A DNA stretch of 50,939 bases from an uncultured Verrucomicrobiae bacterium. Its GTDB lineage: Bacteria; Verrucomicrobiota; Verrucomicrobiia; Limisphaerales; UBA1096. A program made the position numbers and the translations under genes. The DNA lies in assembly GCA_937770485.1 (NCBI GenBank), contig CALJHX010000045.1, positions 1-50,939 of the forward strand, read 5' to 3'. Positions 37,246 to 47,450 of the stretch are shown one piece after another (the first letter of the stretch is position 1; the number at the start of each line of letters is the position of its first letter). The notes under the pieces are model-generated. The model saw nothing but the letters and a program-made list of their open reading frames with translations. It did no database searches and had not been told where the DNA came from.

Positions 37246-40200
37246 TTACTCTTCAAGCAACAGGCGTGGGCGGGCACTTTCCACCTTGGCCTGAACCACA
37301 GGATTGGTGTAACCCACGGTTACATTCAGGCCAAGTGACTGCATTTCCTTGACCAATACGTTGAACGATTCCGGGACACCGGCCTCCAGCGCGTGGTCGC
37401 CCTTGACCAAGCTCTCATAAATCCGGGTGCGCCCCTGAACGTCGTCGGATTTCACGGTGAGCAGCTCCTGCAACATGTAGGCGGCGCCGTAAGCCTCCAA
37501 GGCCCAAACCTCCATCTCACCGAAACGCTGACCGCCGTACTGCGCCTTGCCCCCAAGCGGCTGCTGGGTAACGAGTGAGTACGGACCTACCGCGCGGGCA
37601 TGTATTTTGTCCGCCACCAAATGACCCAGCTTAAGCATGTAAGTGTACCCAACAACCGTATCCTGATCGAGAGGTTCCCCTGTCTGACCATCAAAAAGGC
37701 GTGTTTTACCGTTGGATGGAAGCCCAGCTTCCTCAAGGTATTCCTTGATCCGACCCTCCTTGATACCGTCAAAAACCGGTGTGGCGATCTTGATCCCGAG
37801 TTTCTCCGCCGCCCAGCCAAGGTGGCATTCGAACACCTGCCCGACATTCATTCGGGAAGGCACACCCAGTGGGTTGAGGATGAAGTCCACCGGCGTTCCA
37901 TCCGCGAGATGAGGCATATCCTCCTCGGGGATGATCTTGGCGACAACACCCTTGTTGCCGTGGCGACCCGCCATCTTGTCGCCCACTGAGAGCTTGCGCT
38001 TGGAGGCGATGAAAACCCGAACCGACTTGATCACACCCGAGTCGATCTCATCACCGGCGGCTACGCGAGATGCCTGCGCCTTGTGCTTATCCTTTAGGTC
38101 ATCAAACTTCTTGGTGAAGCCACTGATAATTTCCAGGATCTTGTTCTTGATCGGGGACGGGTCAATGGAGATACAGCCATAGACTTGCGAAAGTTTGCGA
38201 AGCAGTGTCTTCGTAATTTTCCGGTTGGCGGGGATGATGACATCGCCCGTCTCCGTGTTTGTGACATCCAGTGGGATTTTCTCGCCCAGAAGGATGTTGC
38301 TCAGATTCTCGGTTAAATGCTCGTGGAGGCTATTAAGTTCCTTCTTGAAATCATCCTCCAACTGCTTGCCCTGTTTCTTGGCTTCGCTCGCGGCAGCCTT
38401 GAGTCCCTTGTCGCCCTCTTTTTTGGAGGATATTTTCACACCCATCACCTTGCCGCGTACTCCCGATGGCACTTTCAGCGAGGAGTCTTTCACGTCGGCC
38501 GCCTTCTCTCCGAAGATGGCCCTCAGCAGGCGCTCTTCCGGAGCCAACTCGGTCTCGCTCTTGGGTGTTATTTTGCCGACCAGAATATCTCCCGGACCGA
38601 CCTCGGCACCGACCCGGATAACGCCGTCCATGTCGAGGTTGCTTAGGGCCTCCTCGCCAAGGTTGGGGATGTCCCGGGTAACTTCCTCCGGGCCAAGCTT
38701 GGTGTCGCGGGCGGTCACATCGTACTCGCCGATATGGATTGACGTAAAAACGTCATCCTTGACGATCCGCTCACTGATACAGATCGCATCCTCAAAGTTG
38801 TAACCGTTCCAAGGCATATAGGCGACCAACACATTCTTTCCGATGGCCAGTTCGCCGCCATTTGTGCAAGGTCCATCCGCTATCGACTCCCCTTTCTTAA
38901 TCTTGTCCCCAACGGTGACCAGGGGCTTCTGGTTAATACAGGTGCCGGCATTGGACCGGTGATACTTGCGCATGGAATAGACCCAGCAACCCTCATCGGG
39001 GCGATGCTTAGTCTTGCGCCGGTTCTCGGGCATTTTGCCCGTCTTGGTGATCACAATTTCGTCCGCGGTCACAGATGCCACCACCCCGTCCGACTCAGAC
39101 AAGACCAGCGCGTGGGAATCCCTCGCCACCTTGGTTTCCATACCCGTTGCAACGAACGGCGACTCGGTGATCAGCAACGGCACTGCTTGGCGCTGCATGT
39201 TCGACCCCATCAGGGCCCGGTTCGCGTCGTCATGCTCGAGGAACGGAATCAAACTGGCCGCCACGGACACCAACTGCTTGGGCGACACGTCCATGTAATC
39301 TACCTTGTCCGGCAACATGTCGACAAAGTCCGCCCGGAACCTGCAAGCCACCTGCTCGGTTGTAAAGTTACCGCTTTCGTCGACGGGCTGGTTGGCTTGG
39401 GCAATAAAATATTTCTCCTCGAGATCGCCGGTCAGGTAGTCAACCTTGTTTGTCACCCTGCCTTTAATCACTTTCCGGTAGGGGCTCTCGATAAAGCCAA
39501 AGTCGTTCACACGGGCAAAGGTGGCCAAGCTGGCGATCAAACCAATATTGGGCCCTTCAGGGGTCTCCACCGGACAAATGCGGCCATAATGGGAGGGATG
39601 AACATCCCTGACCTCGAACCCGGCGCGTTCTCGGGACAGACCTCCCGGGCCAAGCGCAGACAGGCGGCGCTTGTGGGTCAATTCCGCCAGCGGGTTGATT
39701 TGATCCATAAACTGCGACAACTGGCTTCGGCCGAAAAAGTCACGCACAACCGCCGACAGGGCCTTGGGGTTGATCAGCTTGGCCGGCGTCATGGTGTCCA
39801 ACTCCTGATCGAAGAGCGTCATCCGCTCCTTAACCAAGCGCTCGGTGCGGGCCAGGCCAACACGGCACTGGTTGGCCAAGAGCTCGCCCACGGTGCGGAC
39901 GCGGCGACTGCCCAAATGATCGATATCATCGATGGTGCCATCCCCCAGCTTGAGGCGGAGCAGATACTTGGTTGCCTCAACCAAGTCCTCCTTCATCAAC
40001 GTGCGGGAGCCGTCGTCCCCCTTGAGACTAAGTTTCTGGTTCATCTTGTAACGGCCCACCCGTCCCAAGTCGTATCGCTTGGGATCGAAGAACAATCGCT
40101 TGACCAGTGCGCGTGCGTTGGCCGGAGTGGGCGGATCGCCCGGGCGTAGACGTTTGTAAATCTCCTTAAGAGCCTCCTCCTCATTATGCGCCGGATCCTT

Positions 40201-41091
40201 GGCCATGCAGCGTATAATCAAGCCGTCGTCACTGGACACGTCTACGATCTGGATTTTCTTGACGCCCAACTCGCTCACCCGCTTGATCACTGCCTTGGAC
40301 AAGGGCTCGAAAGCACGAGCCACGACGATCCCCTTCGAAGGCTCCACCAAGTCGCTTATCAGAACCTTGTTCTCAAGGTCATCCATGCCCGCCGCCTTCT
40401 TGGTAGTAACCTCCACGACCTTGTAAAAAGTGTTCAGCAGTGAAGCGTCGCTGCTGGTATCGGCTCCTTCCAGGAAATTTATGGCCCGGAGGAAGGTGGT
40501 GATCAGAAACTTGCGGCGGCGCTTTTTCCGGTCGAGATAGACATACAACATGTCGTTGGTGTCGAACTGGGCCTCGAACCAAGAACCCCTATCCGGGATA
40601 ACCCGGAACGAATGAAGCATCTTGCCGTTCGGATGCCGAGTGGCCTCGAAAGCAACACCCGGCGAACGGTGCAACTGGCTGACGATCACCCGCTCGGCGC
40701 CGTTGATGACGAAGCTGCCCTGCGGAGTGATGAGCGGCACCTCGCCCATAAACACTTTCTCTTCCTTGGTGCCCTTTTGATCCTTTAAGCGGAAGAACAC
40801 GTGCAGCGGTGCGCCATAGGTCTGTCCCTCGTCGATGCACTTGAGCCAGTCCATCTTCGGCGCGCCAATCTCATAATGGTTGTACTTGAGCTCGACCTTT
40901 TCATCGTAGCTCGTCACCGGAAAAATTTCATCGAACACCGCCTCCAAGCCCACGCTTTCACGCTTTTCTGGGCTGATTTCCGCCTGGAGAAATTCGTGGT
41001 ACGAGTCCACCTGTATTTCAATCAGGTTGGGTGGAGTTATGATTTCCTTGATATTGCCGAAGTTGATGCGGCTGTTCACTTTATTGGGCAT
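37246..41091 (-). CDS. rpoB: DNA-directed RNA polymerase subunit beta
   Basis: 1,281 residues. The rifampicin-pocket region reads [29 protein letters not shown] (shown here only to locate the region at about 39640-39730). E. coli has Asn518 where this protein has Ile. Other hallmarks are [16 protein letters not shown], the [12 protein letters not shown] active-centre segment and the C-terminal [12 protein letters not shown]. It follows rplL after about 206 bp that contain a hairpin, and is co-oriented with rpoC 30 bp away. Confidence 0.98.
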   Translation of the reverse strand: MPNKVNSRINFGNIKEIITPPNLIEIQVDSYHEFLQAEISPEKRESVGLEAVFDEIFPVTSYDEKVELKYNHYEIGAPKMDWLKCIDEGQTYGAPLHVFFRLKDQKGTKEEKVFMGEVPLITPQGSFVINGAERVIVSQLHRSPGVAFEATRHPNGKMLHSFRVIPDRGSWFEAQFDTNDMLYVYLDRKKRRRKFLITTFLRAINFLEGADTSSDASLLNTFYKVVEVTTKKAAGMDDLENKVLISDLVEPSKGIVVARAFEPLSKAVIKRVSELGVKKIQIVDVSSDDGLIIRCMAKDPAHNEEEALKEIYKRLRPGDPPTPANARALVKRLFFDPKRYDLGRVGRYKMNQKLSLKGDDGSRTLMKEDLVEATKYLLRLKLGDGTIDDIDHLGSRRVRTVGELLANQCRVGLARTERLVKERMTLFDQELDTMTPAKLINPKALSAVVRDFFGRSQLSQFMDQINPLAELTHKRRLSALGPGGLSRERAGFEVRDVHPSHYGRICPVETPEGPNIGLIASLATFARVNDFGFIESPYRKVIKGRVTNKVDYLTGDLEEKYFIAQANQPVDESGNFTTEQVACRFRADFVDMLPDKVDYMDVSPKQLVSVAASLIPFLEHDDANRALMGSNMQRQAVPLLITESPFVATGMETKVARDSHALVLSESDGVVASVTADEIVITKTGKMPENRRKTKHRPDEGCWVYSMRKYHRSNAGTCINQKPLVTVGDKIKKGESIADGPCTNGGELAIGKNVLVAYMPWNGYNFEDAICISERIVKDDVFTSIHIGEYDVTARDTKLGPEEVTRDIPNLGEEALSNLDMDGVIRVGAEVGPGDILVGKITPKSETELAPEERLLRAIFGEKAADVKDSSLKVPSGVRGKVMGVKISSKKEGDKGLKAAASEAKKQGKQLEDDFKKELNSLHEHLTENLSNILLGEKIPLDVTNTETGDVIIPANRKITKTLLRKLSQVYGCISIDPSPIKNKILEIISGFTKKFDDLKDKHKAQASRVAAGDEIDSGVIKSVRVFIASKRKLSVGDKMAGRHGNKGVVAKIIPEEDMPHLADGTPVDFILNPLGVPSRMNVGQVFECHLGWAAEKLGIKIATPVFDGIKEGRIKEYLEEAGLPSNGKTRLFDGQTGEPLDQDTVVGYTYMLKLGHLVADKIHARAVGPYSLVTQQPLGGKAQYGGQRFGEMEVWALEAYGAAYMLQELLTVKSDDVQGRTRIYESLVKGDHALEAGVPESFNVLVKEMQSLGLNVTVGYTNPVVQAKVESARPRLLLEE

Positions 41092-41265
41092 CGATTATGT
41101 CGAGGTTTTGTCGGATCCGGCCGGTCACCGGGAGATTCATGGGCACACCAATTCGGGTAACACGCCCCCCCCACTCTTTTGGGAAACGTCTCCACCCTTT
41201 ACATACTTTGGGTTTCTAAAACTATTTAAATAAATAATTATTCTTATACGAAAAGGCATCGACTC

Positions 41266-41283
41266 GGGGGCGTTGCCGCCCCC
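41266..41283 (-). terminator. Hairpin between rplL and rpoB, possible attenuator
   Basis: GGGGGCG (41266-41272) pairs with CGCCCCC (41277-41283) across a TTGC loop, 15 bp after the rplL stop. There is no immediate T run on the minus strand, so partial termination or an RNA-stability element is more likely than a full stop. The remaining gap to rpoB (41092-41265) shows nothing else. Confidence 0.5.
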
Positions 41284-41297
41284 GGGCCTAAATGCTG

Positions 41298-41681
41298 TTA
41301 CTTGAGTTCGACGGATGCGCCGGCTTCCTCAAGTTTTGCCTTGGCCGCTTCGGCCTCATCCTTGGACACTCCTTCCAAGATAGGTGTTGGGGCGCCTTCA
41401 ACCAAGCCCTTCGCCTCAGCCAAGCCCAAACCGGTCTTGACCACACGAACTGCCTTGATGACTGCAATTTTCTTGCCGCCGTCACTTATCAGTACGACAT
41501 CAAATTCAGTCTGTTCCTCAGCCGGACCGGCATCTGCGCTGTCCCCTCCGCCTGCAGCAGCAACCGCAACCGGGGCAGCAGCACTGACACCCCATTTCTC
41601 TTCCAGTTCCTTGACCAGTTCAGCGGCCTGAAGGACCGTCAAACCGCTCAACTCTTCCACTATTTTTTCTATGTTTGCCAT
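41298..41681 (-). CDS. rplL: 50S ribosomal protein L7/L12
   Basis: 127 residues, the acidic stalk protein that recruits GTPase factors. The N-terminal dimerisation helix reads [20 protein letters not shown]. An Ala/Gly-rich hinge follows, then the C-terminal domain with KIAVIKAVR and [14 protein letters not shown]. It is 122 bp after rplJ. Confidence 0.96.
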   Translation of the reverse strand: MANIEKIVEELSGLTVLQAAELVKELEEKWGVSAAAPVAVAAAGGGDSADAGPAEEQTEFDVVLISDGGKKIAVIKAVRVVKTGLGLAEAKGLVEGAPTPILEGVSKDEAEAAKAKLEEAGASVELK

Positions 41682-41803
41682 TTTTTCTAATTTCTTCGCC
41701 CCCGGAGCCCCGGGGATTTAAGCACGCAGACCGCGCACCGACGATTTACACTTCTATTTCTTCCCCGGCTTTTACCCGTGGAAAAATTCTAAATTCAATC
41801 AGC

Positions 41804-42316
41804 TCACCCTTCTTCGCTAAACTTGGCCCGGACAATCCTTGCCAAGCTCGCGCTTGGCTCAACCAGGGTGCGCACCAGTTGCGCGGCTGGTGCCTGCAAC
41901 GTGCCCAGCAACTTGGCCCGCATCCCGTCCAGCGACGGCAGATCGGCCAGCATCTTGATCTGATCGGCGTCAAGGCGATCGTTCTCAAGGAAACCAAAAT
42001 GCCACTCGGGCTTGTCAAATTCAGCCGTGAAATTCTTCAGGATTTTCGCTGCACCAGTGAGCTCTCCCTCGCCGGTGACTGCTGCCAGTTGGCCCTTCAA
42101 CTCTTGGCCAAGATCTTCAATCCCAGCTTCATTGGCTGCTGCCTTGAAGATAGAGTTCTTGAAAACATGCACCTCAGCTCTGGCGTCAGCCAATCGATTG
42201 CGCAGCTCTTCGAACTGGGCCACCTTTAACCCCTCGTAGTTTACCACAATGAAGTATGGACTGGCGTTCAGTCGCTCAACGTACTCTCTTGTAATCAGCT
42301 TTTTTTCTTCTCGCAT
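41804..42316 (-). CDS. rplJ: 50S ribosomal protein L10
   Basis: 170 residues. Anchors the L7/L12 stalk to 23S rRNA. Contains N-Y-E-G-L-K-V-A-Q-F-E-E-L-R, VHVFKNS and a C-terminal helix for L12 dimers. Only 22 bp separate it from rplA, so there is no room for the usual L10-binding leader upstream. An exact CTTGGCCAAG copy at 42103 lies within it. Confidence 0.94.
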   Translation of the reverse strand: MREEKKLITREYVERLNASPYFIVVNYEGLKVAQFEELRNRLADARAEVHVFKNSIFKAAANEAGIEDLGQELKGQLAAVTGEGELTGAAKILKNFTAEFDKPEWHFGFLENDRLDADQIKMLADLPSLDGMRAKLLGTLQAPAAQLVRTLVEPSASLARIVRAKFSEEG

Positions 42317-42338
42317 GACTTATTCTTTCACTTTCGGT

Positions 42339-43046
42339 TTAAGCTGCCTTCAATATGTCACGAACATCCAGTGGGATCCCCGGACTCATGGTTGAAGAGA
42401 GCACACAGTGTTCGATGTACCGACCCTTTGTCGCTGATGGCTTGGCCTTGATGATGGCATCAATGATGGTCAAAGTGTTTTGAACAATCTGTTCCGGCTT
42501 AAAGGAAGTCTTTCCGGCAAGAACCTGAATGTTGGACCCCTTGTCGAGCTTGTACTCCACCCGGCCAGCCTTGACTTCCTGGACAGCCTTGCCGGTGTCA
42601 TCCGTCACAGTGCCTAGCTTGGGATTGGGCATCAGTCCGCGAGGGCCGAGGACTCGGCCCAATTTGCGTACCTCGCCCATGGCTTCCGGTGTGGCGATGG
42701 CCACGTCAAAACCGGTCCAGCCGCTGGTCACCTTCTCAATGAACTCATCAAAACCGACGAACTCCGCCCCAGCTGCCTTGGCGGCCGCTATCGCCTCAGC
42801 CTCCTTGGTGAAAACCAGAACCTTGACCTCCTTGCCGCTGCCGTTTGGCAACCGGACTGTGCCGCGGATCATCTGGTCCGTCTTACGCGGGTCAATACTC
42901 ATCTTGAAGGCGAGTTCGATCGATTCGTCAAACTTGGCCTTGGGGAACTTGCCGACCAAGTCGGCCGCCTCGGCAACGGAGTAGCGCTTGCCAGGCTCCA
43001 CCAGTTCCAGTGCTTTCTTATATCGCTTGCTTTGTTTTTTAGGCAT
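42339..43046 (-). CDS. rplA: 50S ribosomal protein L1
   Basis: About 235 residues from the ATG at 43046 (MPKKQSKRYKKALELV). The frame extends to 43112, but the extra 22 residues do not resemble L1 and would run close to the end of rplK. The family signature is VAIATPEAMGEVRKLGRVLGPRGLMPNPKLGTV, located at about 42610-42710. L1 forms the mobile stalk at the E site and in E. coli represses its own operon. 49 bp after rplK. Confidence 0.95.
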   Translation of the reverse strand: MPKKQSKRYKKALELVEPGKRYSVAEAADLVGKFPKAKFDESIELAFKMSIDPRKTDQMIRGTVRLPNGSGKEVKVLVFTKEAEAIAAAKAAGAEFVGFDEFIEKVTSGWTGFDVAIATPEAMGEVRKLGRVLGPRGLMPNPKLGTVTDDTGKAVQEVKAGRVEYKLDKGSNIQVLAGKTSFKPEQIVQNTLTIIDAIIKAKPSATKGRYIEHCVLSSTMSPGIPLDVRDILKAA

Positions 43047-43095
43047 CGTTTTTGGCGCGGTGCAAACGGGCCACAAGGCCCTCCCGCTGTTGGGA

Positions 43096-43521
43096 TTAAT
43101 TCTCGATTTCAAGCCCCATTGAACGGGCGGTACCAGCTATCATGCGGGCGGCCATTTCTGGGTCACGGGCGTTCAAATCTTCTTTTTTGGCTTCAACGAT
43201 CTCGAGTAGTTGAGCCTTGGTCACTTTGCCGACCTTTGTCTTGTTCGGCTCACCCGAGCCCGAGGCGATCCCAGCAGCCTTTTTCAACAACACCGCCGCC
43301 GGTGGCGACTTTGTGACGAAGCTGAAGGACTTGTCCTTATAAACCGTGATCACCACAGGGATGATGAGGCCCGCCTGGTCCTTGGTCACCGCGTTGTACT
43401 GCTTGCAGAACTCCATGATGTTCACGCCCTGCTGGCCAAGCGCGGGGCCAACCGGCGGAGCGGGGTTCGCCTGGCCCGCTGGTATCTGGAGCTTAATGTA
43501 GCCTGAAATTTTCTTTGCCAT
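43096..43521 (-). CDS. rplK: 50S ribosomal protein L11
   Basis: 141 residues, standard. The N-terminal proline-rich domain reads [24 protein letters not shown] (plus-strand position about 43420-43500) and the rRNA-binding C-terminal domain ends in [10 protein letters not shown]. It lies at the GTPase-associated centre. 42 bp after nusG, with a perfect 14-bp palindrome in the gap. Confidence 0.96.
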   Translation of the reverse strand: MAKKISGYIKLQIPAGQANPAPPVGPALGQQGVNIMEFCKQYNAVTKDQAGLIIPVVITVYKDKSFSFVTKSPPAAVLLKKAAGIASGSGEPNKTKVGKVTKAQLLEIVEAKKEDLNARDPEMAARMIAGTARSMGLEIEN

Positions 43522-43543
43522 CGTTTTTGTTCCTAAAATTTAT

Positions 43544-43557
43544 CGCTTGGCCAAGCG
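43544..43557. repeat. Perfect CGCTTGGCCAAGCG palindrome between nusG and rplK
   Basis: The fully symmetric 14-bp form of the window-wide motif lies in the 42-bp gap between nusG and rplK. It is the best consensus copy in the window and could affect readthrough as a small hairpin. Confidence 0.92.
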
Positions 43558-43563
43558 CCATGC

Positions 43564-44118
43564 TCAGCCCTTGTCTACTTCCCAATACTCCACATCCACC
43601 GGGGTGTCTCGGCCGAAAATATTGACAGTCACCTTGAGTCGTCCCTTGTCCGGGTCGATCTCCTCTACCATGCCGTTGTTCCCCTCAAAGGCACCGTGAT
43701 TGATCTTCACGGTTTCTCCCACTTCAAACTCCACCTTGGGTCGTTCCAAGTCCTCTGAATCCGACATCCGCGTTTGGATATCCTCGATCTCGGCATCCGG
43801 AGTCGGTTCAGGTCGATCCCCCCCGACAAACCCAATCGCTCCAGGCGTGTCCTTGATGAAGTTCAACTGCTCAAAGATGGTTTTGCGGTCCTCATCTCGG
43901 AGTTGCATGTGGATGAACACGTACCCCGGGAAAAGTTTTTTTGTGGACACTTTCTTTTCACCGCCGCGCACGTCCACTACCTTCTCCTTGGCCACAAACA
44001 CATCCTTAATGTGCTCGCCCATCTCCTCCACATCAATACGCTTATTGATACTGTCGAGCACTTTCTGCTCCTGCCCCGATAGGGTATGAATGATGAACCA
44101 CTCGTGTGCCATAACCAA
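43564..44118 (-). CDS. nusG: Transcription termination/antitermination protein NusG
   Basis: 184 residues from the ATG at 44118; Met3 (MAHEWFI, 44112) is the likelier start. The NGN domain contains W-F-I-I-H-T-L-S-G-Q-E, K-L-F-P-G-Y-V-F-I and F-I-K-D-T-P-G-A-I-G-F-V-G. The KOW domain reads F-E-V-G-E-T-V-K-I-N-H-G-A-F. It couples RNA polymerase to ribosomes through S10. The stop codon of secE is 5 bp upstream. Confidence 0.96.
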   Translation of the reverse strand: MVMAHEWFIIHTLSGQEQKVLDSINKRIDVEEMGEHIKDVFVAKEKVVDVRGGEKKVSTKKLFPGYVFIHMQLRDEDRKTIFEQLNFIKDTPGAIGFVGGDRPEPTPDAEIEDIQTRMSDSEDLERPKVEFEVGETVKINHGAFEGNNGMVEEIDPDKGRLKVTVNIFGRDTPVDVEYWEVDKG

Positions 44119-44123
44119 TCAAC

Positions 44124-44495
44124 TTAACCCTTGAACCCGCCACCAATCTGTTTCAACAGGATTTCCTGAATCAGGTAGCCTCCCAAAATCAAATCAGCCA
44201 AAAAAGTGAACAACCCTAGCATCCCCACCGCTGCGAGCACCATCCATGTGGAGCCACGAAGCTCATCGCGGCTCGGCCAGGAGCACTTCAGCAATTCCTC
44301 CCGGGTTTGAAGAAAGAACACCCGTATGCGATCAAGCCAACCGGCTTTTTTGGCTATAGCTAAGGCTGCCAGAAGTATTACTCCCCCGATGATCCAGCTT
44401 ACAGGCAGTGGACTGCTCACCGCCAGGCCGGGAACGGGCTGCCCCACGGTCGCGGTTGTTTGAAGTGCATCTAAATTACTGTTCGTTTGGTTCAT
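44124..44495 (-). CDS. secE: Preprotein translocase subunit SecE
   Basis: 123 residues with two hydrophobic segments (about 34-50 and 83-105). The signature between them is [20 protein letters not shown]. SecE stabilises SecY in the inner membrane. The extra N-terminal helix is unlike the one-helix SecE of many bacteria, but such two-helix forms occur. It sits between tRNA-Ser and nusG. Confidence 0.93.
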   Translation of the reverse strand: MNQTNSNLDALQTTATVGQPVPGLAVSSPLPVSWIIGGVILLAALAIAKKAGWLDRIRVFFLQTREELLKCSWPSRDELRGSTWMVLAAVGMLGLFTFLADLILGGYLIQEILLKQIGGGFKG

Positions 44496-44533
44496 ATTGC
44501 GAACTTTCTTTCTTTGTCAGCTCTCCCGGAACT

Positions 44534-44621
44534 TGGCGGAGGGGGAGGGATTCGAACCCCCGGAAGCTTTCGCTTCAACGGTTTTCAAGACCGCCGCATT
44601 CGACCACTCTGCCACCCCTCC
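44534..44621 (-). tRNA. tRNA-Ser (anticodon TGA)
   Basis: 88 nt with the CCA encoded (44536-44534). Acceptor GGAGGGG pairs with CCCCTCC. The anticodon loop CTTGAAA gives TGA. A long variable arm (GAAGCGAAAGCTTC) and the TTCGAAT T-loop are as expected for class II tRNA-Ser. Confidence 0.95.
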
Positions 44622-44643
44622 GGTTTGGGGTTGTTTCAACTAT

Positions 44644-44719
<76 letters not shown>

Positions 44720-44775
44720 ACTCAGGGTTTGTATCCTTCCCGCGCACGACTCCATATCGCCCGCGTAAAAACAAA

Positions 44776-45963
44776 TTACTCGACGACCTGGGCCACACGC
44801 CCCGAGCCGATTGTACGGCCACCCTCGCGAATAGCGAAAGTAAGCCCCTGCTCCATCGCGACCGGCTTGCCGAGTTCCACAGCCACCGTCACGCGATCTC
44901 CAGGCATCACCATCTCGATGTCACCTTCCAAAGTCAAGGAACCGGTCACATCCGTAGTCCTGAAGTAGAACTGCGGGCGGTAATTGGTGAAGAACGGCGT
45001 GTGTCTTCCACCTTCCTCCTTGGTCAAGACATAGACCTCGCCTTTAAACTTAGTGTGCGGCTGAATCGTGCCGGGCTTGGCCAAGACCTGGCCGCGCTCC
45101 ACTTCATCCTTCTTAATACCGCGTAAAAGCACGCCCACATTCTCACCGGCGCGAGCTTCATCCAACAATTTCCGGAACATCTCGAGGTCGGTTGCGACGG
45201 TCTTTTTAACATCCCGCAAACCCACAATCTCGACCTCCTCCATCTTCTTAATGATGCCGCGCTCAACACGACCGGTCACCACGGTGCCGCGGCCCTCGAT
45301 GCTGAATACATCCTCAATGCACATCAGAAACGGCTTGTCCTCTTCACGAACCGGATCGGGAACGCCTTTGTCACAAGCTTCCAGCAACTCGGCAATGGCG
45401 TTCACCCACTTCTCCTCGCCGTCTAAAGCACCTTGAGAACTGGCCTGAACGATCGGGGTGTCCTTGTCGAAATCGTATTTCTCAAGCAGATCCTTGATCT
45501 CCTCCTCGACGAGCATCAACATTTCCTCGTCGTCAACGAGATCACATTTGTTTAGGCAAACCACAATGGCGGGAACACCCACCTGCTTGGCCAGCAAAAC
45601 GTGCTCCTTGGTCTGTGGCATCGGGCCCTGTGATGCGTCTACCACGAGAATGGCTCCGTCCATCTGGGCGGCACCCGTGATCATGTTCTTCACATAGTCA
45701 GCATGGCCAGGGCAGTCAACGTGAGCATAATGGCGCTTTTCGCTCTCATACTCCACATGCGACACCGCGATGGTCACCGTCTTGGATTCATCACGAACAG
45801 TACCACCCTTGGTGATATCCGCATAGGAGATGGGGGTCGCCATCCCCTTTTTTGACTGCACATCCACGATAGCTGCCGTGAGGGTCGATTTGCCATGGTC
45901 AACATGACCAATGGTACCGATATTTACATGTGGTTTTCCGCGTTGGAACTCTTCTTTTGCCAT
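44776..45963 (-). CDS. tuf: Elongation factor Tu
   Basis: 395 residues. Delivers aminoacyl-tRNA as a GTP complex. G1 reads [10 protein letters not shown]3 [15 protein letters not shown] and G4 NKCD; domain 2 has [12 protein letters not shown], and the C-terminus is [12 protein letters not shown]. It lies between tRNA-Thr and tRNA-Trp; the tRNAs are probably processed from the same transcript. Confidence 0.98.
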   Translation of the reverse strand: MAKEEFQRGKPHVNIGTIGHVDHGKSTLTAAIVDVQSKKGMATPISYADITKGGTVRDESKTVTIAVSHVEYESEKRHYAHVDCPGHADYVKNMITGAAQMDGAILVVDASQGPMPQTKEHVLLAKQVGVPAIVVCLNKCDLVDDEEMLMLVEEEIKDLLEKYDFDKDTPIVQASSQGALDGEEKWVNAIAELLEACDKGVPDPVREEDKPFLMCIEDVFSIEGRGTVVTGRVERGIIKKMEEVEIVGLRDVKKTVATDLEMFRKLLDEARAGENVGVLLRGIKKDEVERGQVLAKPGTIQPHTKFKGEVYVLTKEEGGRHTPFFTNYRPQFYFRTTDVTGSLTLEGDIEMVMPGDRVTVAVELGKPVAMEQGLTFAIREGGRTIGSGRVAQVVE

Positions 45964-46017
45964 TCGATTATTTCTTGTTGGTTAGTTCGTTATACTTACT
46001 TATAAACAAATTCTTAG

Positions 46018-46093
46018 TGGAGCCCATGACCAGGTTTGAACTGGTGACCTCATCCTTACCAAGGATGTGCTCTACCAACTGAGCTACATGGGC
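46018..46093 (-). tRNA. tRNA-Thr (anticodon GGT)
   Basis: 76 nt with encoded CCA (46020-46018). Acceptor GCCCATG/CATGGGC with discriminator T. The anticodon stem CATCC/GGATG encloses TTGGTAA, giving GGT. It is the first gene of the tuf transcript. Confidence 0.95.
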
Positions 46094-46224
46094 ATCGAGC
46101 GACGTGGCCGCCTGCCTTTCAAGCCCGCCTGTAAAATCAAAAAGCCATTTACTTCAATGTTCCCGTCCTAAGTAACTGGAATCAAACAACTTAGCGATTG
46201 GTTTGCGCCCCAAAAGGGAAGGGA

Positions 46225-46253
46225 ATTTAGTTGCCCTTCTAGCCCTAGTCAAC
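46225..46253 (-). promoter_or_regulatory. Near-consensus promoter heading the tRNA-Thr/tuf cluster
   Basis: Minus-strand TTGACT (46253-46248), exactly 17 bp, then TAAATT (46230-46225). It lies about 130 bp upstream of tRNA-Thr in a gap with no other gene. This is the best sigma70-like promoter in the window. Confidence 0.7.
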
Positions 46254-46282
46254 GATTTTTTTGTTTTTGCTCAAAAAAACAC

Positions 46283-47278
46283 TTAAGCGGGGCTTTTTAT
46301 GTTCACCCAAGCGTGAACATGCGGGTCGCCCCGGAAAAACCACAGGCAGTTCGGCCCCTCTATCTGCCAAACATCCCATATTTTGTCGTTTCCGACGTCG
46401 TGATTCTTATAAAATGCCAAGTGCAAGTGGTCAATACCGCCTGCTTCAACCATCTTCAACGCCTCTTTGGCGTCTTTTTCCCGGAACATCGCCAGCAAAT
46501 CAGCCATCGTTTTGCGCACTTGGCCCTTTTGATCGCTGCTTAATTCCGACACTGGGATTCCCGGCAAACCATGCTTTTTGCCGCTCAACGCCACCGTCTT
46601 GGTTCCCTGCTCACCCCGGCTTTTGCCCAAGAGGGCCATTTTCCGCTGCTTGCCGTCCATCATCGCAAACACTTTGTTGGCCTGCTTAGCCTGATACCAA
46701 TAGACGTTGCCGGGATGTTCCGGCGCTTCGTTGAAGGCCCGCGCGGCGTGACCGTAAAAGATCGGCCCGCCAAATGCCTCTCCCTCCACAGAGTCACCAT
46801 CGCAGCGCCGGGTGCAGTGCCGGCCGGTCAGCACAAACTCGAACTTGCCGGTGTTCGGCTGGCCAAACAAAGCCACCGACGTGCTCTCGAACCCTTCATC
46901 TTCGGAATCATGCCGCACTTGGCCAAGCACGGTCTCGGCATATTGCTCGCTGTGCAATTTCAAGAAAATCTCCTTCACCAGCGCCTGCTGTTCACCGGTG
47001 AAAATCTCGCCGATGCTCTTTTTAGTGATGTGCCAGTTGTTGTCGACTTTTTCGCGCAACGAGTGCTCGAACGGAAAGGCCACCACTTTCTTTTGGTTGT
47101 CGTTGAGACTGCCGAACAGTTGGGCCACCAGTGTCTCGGTGTCAGCCTTCTTTTTCGCCGCCTGGCCAAGCGGCGCCGCGGCCAGGGCGGCGCTGCCAAG
47201 TGCAGCGCTCTTCACAAAACGCCGCCGATCCATCGTCGGCAGACATTCCAGACATTCGTTGAGTATTTCGATTTTCAT
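46283..47278 (-). CDS. Tat-exported DUF3500-like protein
   Basis: About 331 residues from the ATG at 47278 (MKIEILNE); the frame reaches 47323 but the extra 15 residues add nothing. A twin-arginine signal (MDRRRFVKSAALGSAALAA) lies at about residues 17-35, so export of a folded protein is expected. The body has the DUF3500 pattern: L-N-D-N-Q-K-K near the start, then E-F-V-L-T-G-R-H, F-G-G-P-I-F-Y-G-H and a C-terminal HLAFYKNHD with H-V-H-A-W. Function is unknown; the histidines suggest metal binding. Divergent from the dehydrogenase gene. Confidence 0.75.
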   Translation of the reverse strand: MKIEILNECLECLPTMDRRRFVKSAALGSAALAAAPLGQAAKKKADTETLVAQLFGSLNDNQKKVVAFPFEHSLREKVDNNWHITKKSIGEIFTGEQQALVKEIFLKLHSEQYAETVLGQVRHDSEDEGFESTSVALFGQPNTGKFEFVLTGRHCTRRCDGDSVEGEAFGGPIFYGHAARAFNEAPEHPGNVYWYQAKQANKVFAMMDGKQRKMALLGKSRGEQGTKTVALSGKKHGLPGIPVSELSSDQKGQVRKTMADLLAMFREKDAKEALKMVEAGGIDHLHLAFYKNHDVGNDKIWDVWQIEGPNCLWFFRGDPHVHAWVNIKSPA

Positions 47279-47450
47279 GGCTTTTATATACGGTGACTTT
47301 TCGTGCGCCGAAAATTCGCACATCCCTTGGGCAAGTCAACCCGGAATTGTAACGCTTGGCCAAACGGACATTTTCCTGTGCGACGATGGCTCGTGGTGGC
47401 ACAATCCCCCTCACCCGTTTCTTCATTGGCACGGATCAATCAACAATCGC

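Noticed and set aside
38195..40149. Antisense frames opposite rpoB
   Set aside because: These are shadows of a highly conserved G+C-rich gene; their residues are low-complexity Ser/Arg/Leu mixtures.
42317..42338. L10 autoregulatory leader upstream of rplJ
   Set aside because: The gap to rplA is only 22 bp, too short for the kink-turn leader.
46283..47323. Plus-strand frame running from 46812 into the dehydrogenase gene
   Set aside because: The portion before 47451 is antisense to the DUF3500-like gene. The Rossmann motif begins right after the ATG at 47451.
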